From JAVBKX01 sp031553835 (GTDB taxonomy: Bacteria; Bacteroidota; Bacteroidia; Bacteroidales; Azobacteroidaceae), in contig JAVBKX010000045.1 in the NCBI GenBank assembly GCA_031553835.1, positions 1-8,537 of the forward strand: DNA of 8,537 nucleotides. The letters run 5' to 3'. The notes under the pieces were generated by a model. It was not told the origin of the DNA, ran no database searches, and saw nothing but the letters and a program-made list of their open reading frames with translations. Positions 6,228-8,537 of the stretch are shown one piece after another (the stretch's first letter is position 1; each line of letters starts with the position of its first letter). The translations under genes were made by a program, and so were the position numbers.

Positions 6228-6968
6228 TTATCTCCACAACGGTTCATTCTGCCAATTCGCGGTAAACCCCATTGCATTAATATCTACACTTGGATACTTA
6301 CTTAACAGGTCAATCAATTTTTCTTTGAATGTATTGTGGGGTGAAACTGAAAACAGGAAATACCGTATCATGCAAAGCCTGAAATACACCCGCTGGATGT
6401 CAATGGTTGAAGGATTACTGACCCAGGGATACTGTGTATTCTGTGGCAGAGAAGTTCTTAGGACTAAAACACGGTTCCATAAACGGCTATGATGGCAACA
6501 AATATTTCTTAATCCGGCAATGGTCATTATCCATGATTCAAACGCAATCGGCTGCAATCCAAATTGTTTGGAAATTTTCTTTTTCAGATTCGAATCATTG
6601 ATGTTTTTGTAGATACGGCAAATATTACCTAAAGGCAATATTTCGGCAATCATCCATGCGGGAGGATAGTGGTCAGTATATGTGTTATTGAAATGTTCGA
6701 TGAAATCTTCCCTGCTCTTTAATAATTCAGAATCAATCTCGGAAATGGAACTGTTGAAATAATCCTGTCTGTAGAAACCTGTTTTATAGTTGTGAGCCGT
6801 TTTAGGTTGTTCAAGGAGCGGATAAAAGTAAGCGCTTAAACGAAAATAGCCAATGTTAGTGAGGTAATTCCGGGCTTTGGCTTCGTTATCAATGGTTAGT
6901 CCCCTGGATTTTAGAAGAGAAACTAAATCAGGAACATCCTGATACTGTTTGACATATGGTATCGTCAT
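6228..6968 (-). CDS. Abi_2 family (AbiD/AbiF-like) abortive-infection protein with internal deletion
   Basis: A 246-residue Abi_2 (PF07751) protein. Family members are phage-defence proteins with a HEPN-type ribonuclease core. The N-terminus has the usual pattern: YVKQYQDVPDLVSLLKSRG, then YLTNIGYFRLSAYFYPL (35-51). The C-terminal half is also typical, with SREDFIEHFNNTY, YPPAWMIAEILPLG and GLRNICCHHSRLWNR. Arg154-Asn155 with His159 and His160 matches the HEPN Rx4-6H motif. The family usually has a helical block between these halves, with a Y-FDR-LR motif and a conserved IE-IE-R helix. Here PKTAHNYKTGFYRQDYF (55-71) joins them directly, so roughly 60 residues seem missing, in frame. The protein may be inactive or altered. 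It has its own promoter and a leader hairpin. Confidence 0.8.
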   Translation of the reverse strand: MTIPYVKQYQDVPDLVSLLKSRGLTIDNEAKARNYLTNIGYFRLSAYFYPLLEQPKTAHNYKTGFYRQDYFNSSISEIDSELLKSREDFIEHFNNTYTDHYPPAWMIAEILPLGNICRIYKNINDSNLKKKISKQFGLQPIAFESWIMTIAGLRNICCHHSRLWNRVLVLRTSLPQNTQYPWVSNPSTIDIQRVYFRLCMIRYFLFSVSPHNTFKEKLIDLLSKYPSVDINAMGFTANWQNEPLWR

Positions 6969-6984
6969 AAGATAAAATAAAACG

Positions 6985-7022
6985 ACCCGCCGATTTGAGC
7001 ATTGTTAAGAGGCTTGGCGGGT
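6985..7022 (-). promoter_or_regulatory. leader hairpin before the abi gene
   Basis: ACCCGCC (6985-6991) and GGCGGGT (7016-7022) are exact inverted copies around 24 bases, within the transcript that would start near 7026. On the minus strand the 3' arm is followed by CGTTTTATTTTATC, so it looks like an intrinsic terminator 16 bases before the start codon. It could attenuate abi expression. Confidence 0.5.
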
Positions 7023-7032
7023 TCTATTGCTA

Positions 7033-7062
7033 CAAAGATAAGCACAAAAAATAAAAAAACAA
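7033..7062 (-). promoter_or_regulatory. promoter of the abi gene (TTG-N19-TATCTTTG)
   Basis: On the minus strand TATCTTTG (7040-7033) is a perfect -7 box, with TTG (7062-7060) 19 bases upstream. It lies just outside the left end of the insertion sequence, so the abi gene does not depend on the element for transcription. Confidence 0.6.
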
Positions 7063-7081
7063 CTATCTCGCTTGTAATTCC

Positions 7082-7622
7082 CAGGGCAACCGCATCAAAA
7101 GTTTATAATTTTTTTGAGATATGCAATATCTAAAGCGGCTTTATATTGTCTTTTCTTCAAGCTAAGTTTATCTTTGCCTTTGCTACTTGGACTGACACCT
7201 TTCAACTTTTTTCCGTCCAACACAATTTGTTTTTCAGACAAACTGCCCAAGAGTTCCTTCCCATAATTATCCAGACAACTTTGAAGCGATTCACTCTTTA
7301 ATTTCTTGAAAACTCGTTCAAACGTATCCGCGGAAGGTACTCCGTTAGGCAATAGTAACAATCCATCAAACTCTTGACCCCGTTCTTTGGTAAACAAGTG
7401 CATGTCTTGATAATCTGTCCCGCCGGTTAAGTATGTTAGCAGGGATATCATCAATATGTCTGATAATAAATGCAAACAGCGACCTGAAACACGCGGGTCT
7501 TCTACCCCTGAAAAATAATACGATAACGATTTGTCCATAACATCCTATTTTTATTGTGATTATGGAAAACAAAGATAGAAACCTTTATTATATATTCATC
7601 TTATTTTGGTGCGGTTGCCCTG
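7082..7622 (-). mobile_element. 541-base deletion derivative of an ISAs1-type insertion sequence
   Basis: The ends are CAGGGCAACCGCATCAAAA (7082-7100) and, read inward from the right, CAGGGCAACCGCACCAAAA (7622-7604): 19-base terminal inverted repeats with one mismatch. Intact members of this family are usually above 1.1 kb with a transposase of about 370 residues. Here only the two ends of the transposase gene remain, so the element cannot move by itself. The flanking ten bases (left TTGTAATTCC, right ATAATACACT) do not match, so no target duplication is visible. The ATPase gene to the right is cut at the right end. An adjacent deletion after insertion would explain both facts. Confidence 0.85.
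7095..7538 (-). pseudogene. internally deleted ISAs1-family transposase
   Basis: A 147-residue reading frame. Residues 1-117 are a normal N-terminus: YYFSGVEDPRVSGRCLHLL, then LLPNGVPSADTFERVFKKL, then IVLDGKKLKGV with the first catalytic Asp of the DDE triad, ending at SPSSKG. The rest, KDKLSLKKRQYKAALDIAYLKKIINF in pieces (LSLKKRQYKAALD, AYLKKIINF), resembles the extreme C-terminus of these transposases. About 220 residues with the other catalytic positions are therefore missing, and the join is in frame. The stop codon (7097-7095) lies inside the left terminal repeat. A TATCTTTG box at 7577-7570 would serve as its promoter. The product cannot be a working transposase, though it could still be made as a short protein. 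Confidence 0.8.
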
Positions 7623-7764
7623 ATAATACACTTTCATAATGCTCTTTACCGAATTGTTCCACAATATACGTTTTACCAACCTGACGTGCACCGTTGATAA
7701 TTAATGGCATTCTTTTCGGGCTGTTCTTCCATTCTACAAGAGAATTACTGACTCTTCTTATCAT
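7588..7764 (-). pseudogene. 5' fragment of an AAA ATPase (AAA_14/DUF4143 type), cut by the insertion sequence
   Basis: The first 47 residues of an ATPase remain: MIRRVSNSLVEWKNSPKRMP, then LIINGARQVGKTYIVEQFG. GARQVGKT (25-32) is the Walker A motif. The setting fits the Bacteroidetes AAA_14/DUF4143 ATPases, normally near 400 residues. At 7622 the frame enters the insertion sequence and ends after ten foreign residues (GQPHQNKMNI). Walker B and the C-terminal domain are absent. The left flank of the element reads ELQAR and stop on the minus strand, which might be the old C-terminus, but this is too short to prove. I chose ATG 7764 because a complete promoter ends just upstream; the open frame back to 7866 runs through that promoter and is not coding. 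Confidence 0.75.
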
Positions 7765-7781
7765 TGAATTATTTTTTTCTG

Positions 7782-7812
7782 CAAATGTATCAAAACGTTC
7801 CGAAAAGTCAAA
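7782..7812 (-). promoter_or_regulatory. promoter of the ATPase fragment (TTTG-N19-TACATTTG)
   Basis: On the minus strand TTTG (7812-7809) and TACATTTG (7789-7782) are 19 bases apart, a full match to the Bacteroides promoter. The start site would be near 7776, about 12 bases before ATG 7764. The -33 box lies in the centre of the 36-base palindrome. Confidence 0.65.
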
Positions 7813-7832
7813 ATATTTTGATTTTTCGGAAC
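7797..7832. promoter_or_regulatory. 36-base palindrome, probable operator
   Basis: GTTCCGAAAAGTCAAAAT (7797-7814) is followed at once by its inverted copy (7815-7832), with a single mismatch that becomes a G-T pair. It covers the -33 box of the ATPase promoter. Binding of a dimeric protein here would block or activate that promoter. Both strands read SEKSKYFDFSE, an effect of the symmetry and not of coding. Confidence 0.6.
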
Positions 7833-8068
7833 ATAACAATGTATCATCCGGAGTATATCCACCCAAAATGGAGCAGGAAATGGATAAACAGGAACAGGGA
7901 AAAGATACCCATAAATGATGAAAATATTTCTCTGGGTTGAAGTTGGATTAAAAATGGAATAAAAATTATAATCCTGCCAGAAATTACTTAAATATGAGTT
8001 GTGATCTTGTTTTATAACATGCTTACTAAAATTTTTTATTAAATATGATTATAAATCCCTATTTTTAT

Positions 8069-8087
8069 TTAAATTTGCCAAATTTAA
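8069..8087. promoter_or_regulatory. palindrome overlapping a TAAATTTG box
   Basis: TTAAATTT (8069-8076) and AAATTTAA (8080-8087) are exact inverted copies three bases apart. TAAATTTG (8070-8077) fits the -7 consensus on the plus strand but lacks a TTTG upstream. It could start a transcript covering the whole structured element. Confidence 0.35.
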
Positions 8088-8092
8088 TTCTC

Positions 8093-8381
8093 AAACAGTC
8101 ACCCCCTTATGAGCGTTTGGTTATTCTGAAATAATCTTCTATATTTGCAATTGCTAAGGAGTGAAATCTTAAGCAGACATGTTAACTATAGAAGCGTTTC
8201 AGCTTTTATCCTTGTATTGAAAACGACCAATTTTTACACCAAAGGATAAAACAGTAACAAACGCTCATGCTTTTTACATATATGCTTTCTTGTATATATT
8301 TGAAGGGCGTGGGGTGACTGTTTATTTTGGTGTGGGTGCTTGGTCGTACCTCAATACAGATAAACTGAGCATTTCCCACGC
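8093..8381 (+). repeat. nested inverted repeats with pseudoknot potential: structured RNA or invertible element
   Basis: Three exact arm pairs are nested: AAACAGTCACCCC (8093-8105) with 8311-8323, ATGAGCGTTTG (8109-8119) with 8258-8268, and TTTTATCCTT (8204-8213) with 8242-8251. The innermost loop also matches downstream sequence: ACGACCAA (8223-8230) with 8340-8347, and ACACCAAA (8236-8243) with 8326-8333. These cross the other stems, as in a pseudoknot or a second conformation. GCGTGGG (8307-8313) with CCCACGC (8375-8381) is a further option. The amount of ordered complementarity is well above chance. It could be a large RNA, an invertible promoter or a dispersed repeat. Confidence 0.55.
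8116..8147 (+). promoter_or_regulatory. promoter TTTG-N20-TATATTTG inside the repeat element
   Basis: TTTG (8116-8119) and TATATTTG (8140-8147) are 20 bases apart, an exact consensus. The -33 box is the last four bases of the ATGAGCGTTTG arm. Transcription would start near 8153 and run over the broken reading frame towards the gene at 8440, with AAGGAG at 8156-8161 in the early leader. Confidence 0.65.
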
Positions 8382-8406
8382 TTCTTCATTTTATTACCTT
8401 CCATAG
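8179..8406 (+). other. 75-codon reading frame broken by one in-frame TGA
   Basis: ATG 8179 starts MLTIEAFQLLSLY, and TGA (8218-8220) stops it at codon 14. The same frame then stays open for 61 codons to TAG (8404-8406), including NAHAFYIYAFLYIFEGRG, GVTVYFGVGAWSYLNTDK and LSISHASSFYYLP. That is long for AT-rich sequence and looks protein-like. It may be a short leader peptide, a decayed gene, or a chance frame in a structured repeat. I have an uncertain memory of similar strings in other Bacteroidales genomes. The frame coincides with most of the inverted-repeat structure, so conservation at the RNA or DNA level may be what keeps it open. Confidence 0.35.
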
Positions 8407-8439
8407 GGAAATTAGGAAGACCACAAAAATCTAATCATT

Positions 8440-8537
8440 ATGTATCTAATTGGGGAAAAAATCAAGCGTACACTTGAGAGGGATTGCTATGTAGTAAAAG
8501 ATGTAATATGCCATTTTAAAAATGGAGGAAGTCTAAA
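8440..8537 (+). CDS. unrecognised gene, 5' part only
   Basis: The frame starts at ATG 8440 and is open to the window end, 32 codons. It reads MYLIGEKIKRTLERDCYVVK followed by DVICHFKNGGSLK. A stop (TAG 8413-8415) lies upstream in the same frame, so the start is well bounded. I do not recognise the family. The N-terminus is a charged helix (GEKIKRTLERD), with no signal peptide or membrane segment. The start IGEKIKRTLE faintly recalls Xre-type helix-turn-helix proteins, but too little is visible to claim that. It lies downstream of the 8116-8147 promoter with a leader of nearly 290 bases filled by the structured element, so that element may control it. Confidence 0.5.
   Translation, partial: MYLIGEKIKRTLERDCYVVKDVICHFKNGGSL

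Larger units (their letters stand above)
7867..8439. other. intergenic region with structured element
   Basis: From 7867 to about 8060 I see nothing but AT-rich sequence and a chance 16-codon frame (7868-7918). From 8069 on it holds a palindrome with a -7 box, then the nested inverted repeats of 8093-8381 with their own promoter, then a short leader to the gene at 8440. Confidence 0.6.

Noticed and set aside
6132..6300. Plus-strand frame with GEQANEDMGIRAFIRR at the abi gene's 3' end
   Set aside because: It could be a gene remnant, but it overlaps the abi gene, is short, and I recognise no family.
7366..7572. Second minus-strand frame over the transposase start
   Set aside because: It is in another frame of a recognised transposase and has no family resemblance.
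7765..7866. N-terminal extension of the ATPase fragment
   Set aside because: It would translate the promoter and operator; the conserved start MIRRVSNSLVEW is at 7764.
7694..7918. Plus-strand frame through the ATPase start and palindrome
   Set aside because: It is antisense to the ATPase fragment and its promoter; its SEKSKYFDFSE part is a by-product of the palindrome's symmetry.
8093..8439. Group II intron or retron RNA
   Set aside because: I could not find domain V-like sequence or a reverse transcriptase in the window; the gene at 8440 does not look like one in its visible part.

Overview
The window looks like a chromosomal segment of a Bacteroidota genome, most likely order Bacteroidales. 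The evidence is an AT-rich sequence, start codons without Shine-Dalgarno sites, promoters of the Bacteroides type (TTTG, 19-20 bases, then TAnnTTTG), an outer-membrane beta-barrel protein ending in Phe, a very long propeller-type sensor regulator, and signal peptides ending in Ala-Gln. I see no tRNA, rRNA or CRISPR array.

Left half, 1-5410, plus strand. A small structured leader or RNA with a leftward promoter box sits at the edge (4-75). It is followed by a secreted beta-barrel protein (138-860), then a gene-free stretch rich in inverted repeats (861-1366). Next comes a 981-residue membrane-spanning sensor (1367-4312): lipoprotein-like signal, extracytoplasmic beta-propeller, one membrane helix, a helical cytoplasmic region and a divergent LuxR-type helix-turn-helix. 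Between it and a secreted transglutaminase-like protein (4694-5404) lie three CCTAAAAA repeats at an exact 18-base period, a near-perfect 53-base hairpin, and a fourth CCCTAAA/TAGGG palindrome directly upstream of the transglutaminase gene. My inference is that the sensor controls its neighbour through these sites.

Middle, 5411-6106. A GC-rich hairpin and a pyrimidine-rich repeat tract lead to a well-formed promoter and a YkgJ-type cysteine-cluster protein (5621-6106).

Right half, 6228-7832, minus strand. This is a decaying accessory patch. An Abi_2 (AbiD/AbiF) protein keeps its HEPN-like RNxxxHH motif but seems to lack an internal block of roughly 60 residues. Next to it is a 541-base deletion derivative of an ISAs1-type insertion sequence, with 19-base ends and a transposase whose N-terminus is joined in frame to its C-terminus. 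The element cuts off an AAA ATPase gene after its Walker A motif. The ATPase promoter is intact and overlaps a 36-base palindrome.

Right edge, 7867-8537. Nested and crossing inverted repeats (8093-8381) enclose a strong plus-strand promoter and a reading frame broken by one TGA. The start of an unrecognised gene follows (8440 to the window end). This region is the best candidate here for something undescribed: a large structured RNA, an invertible promoter or a dispersed repeat.
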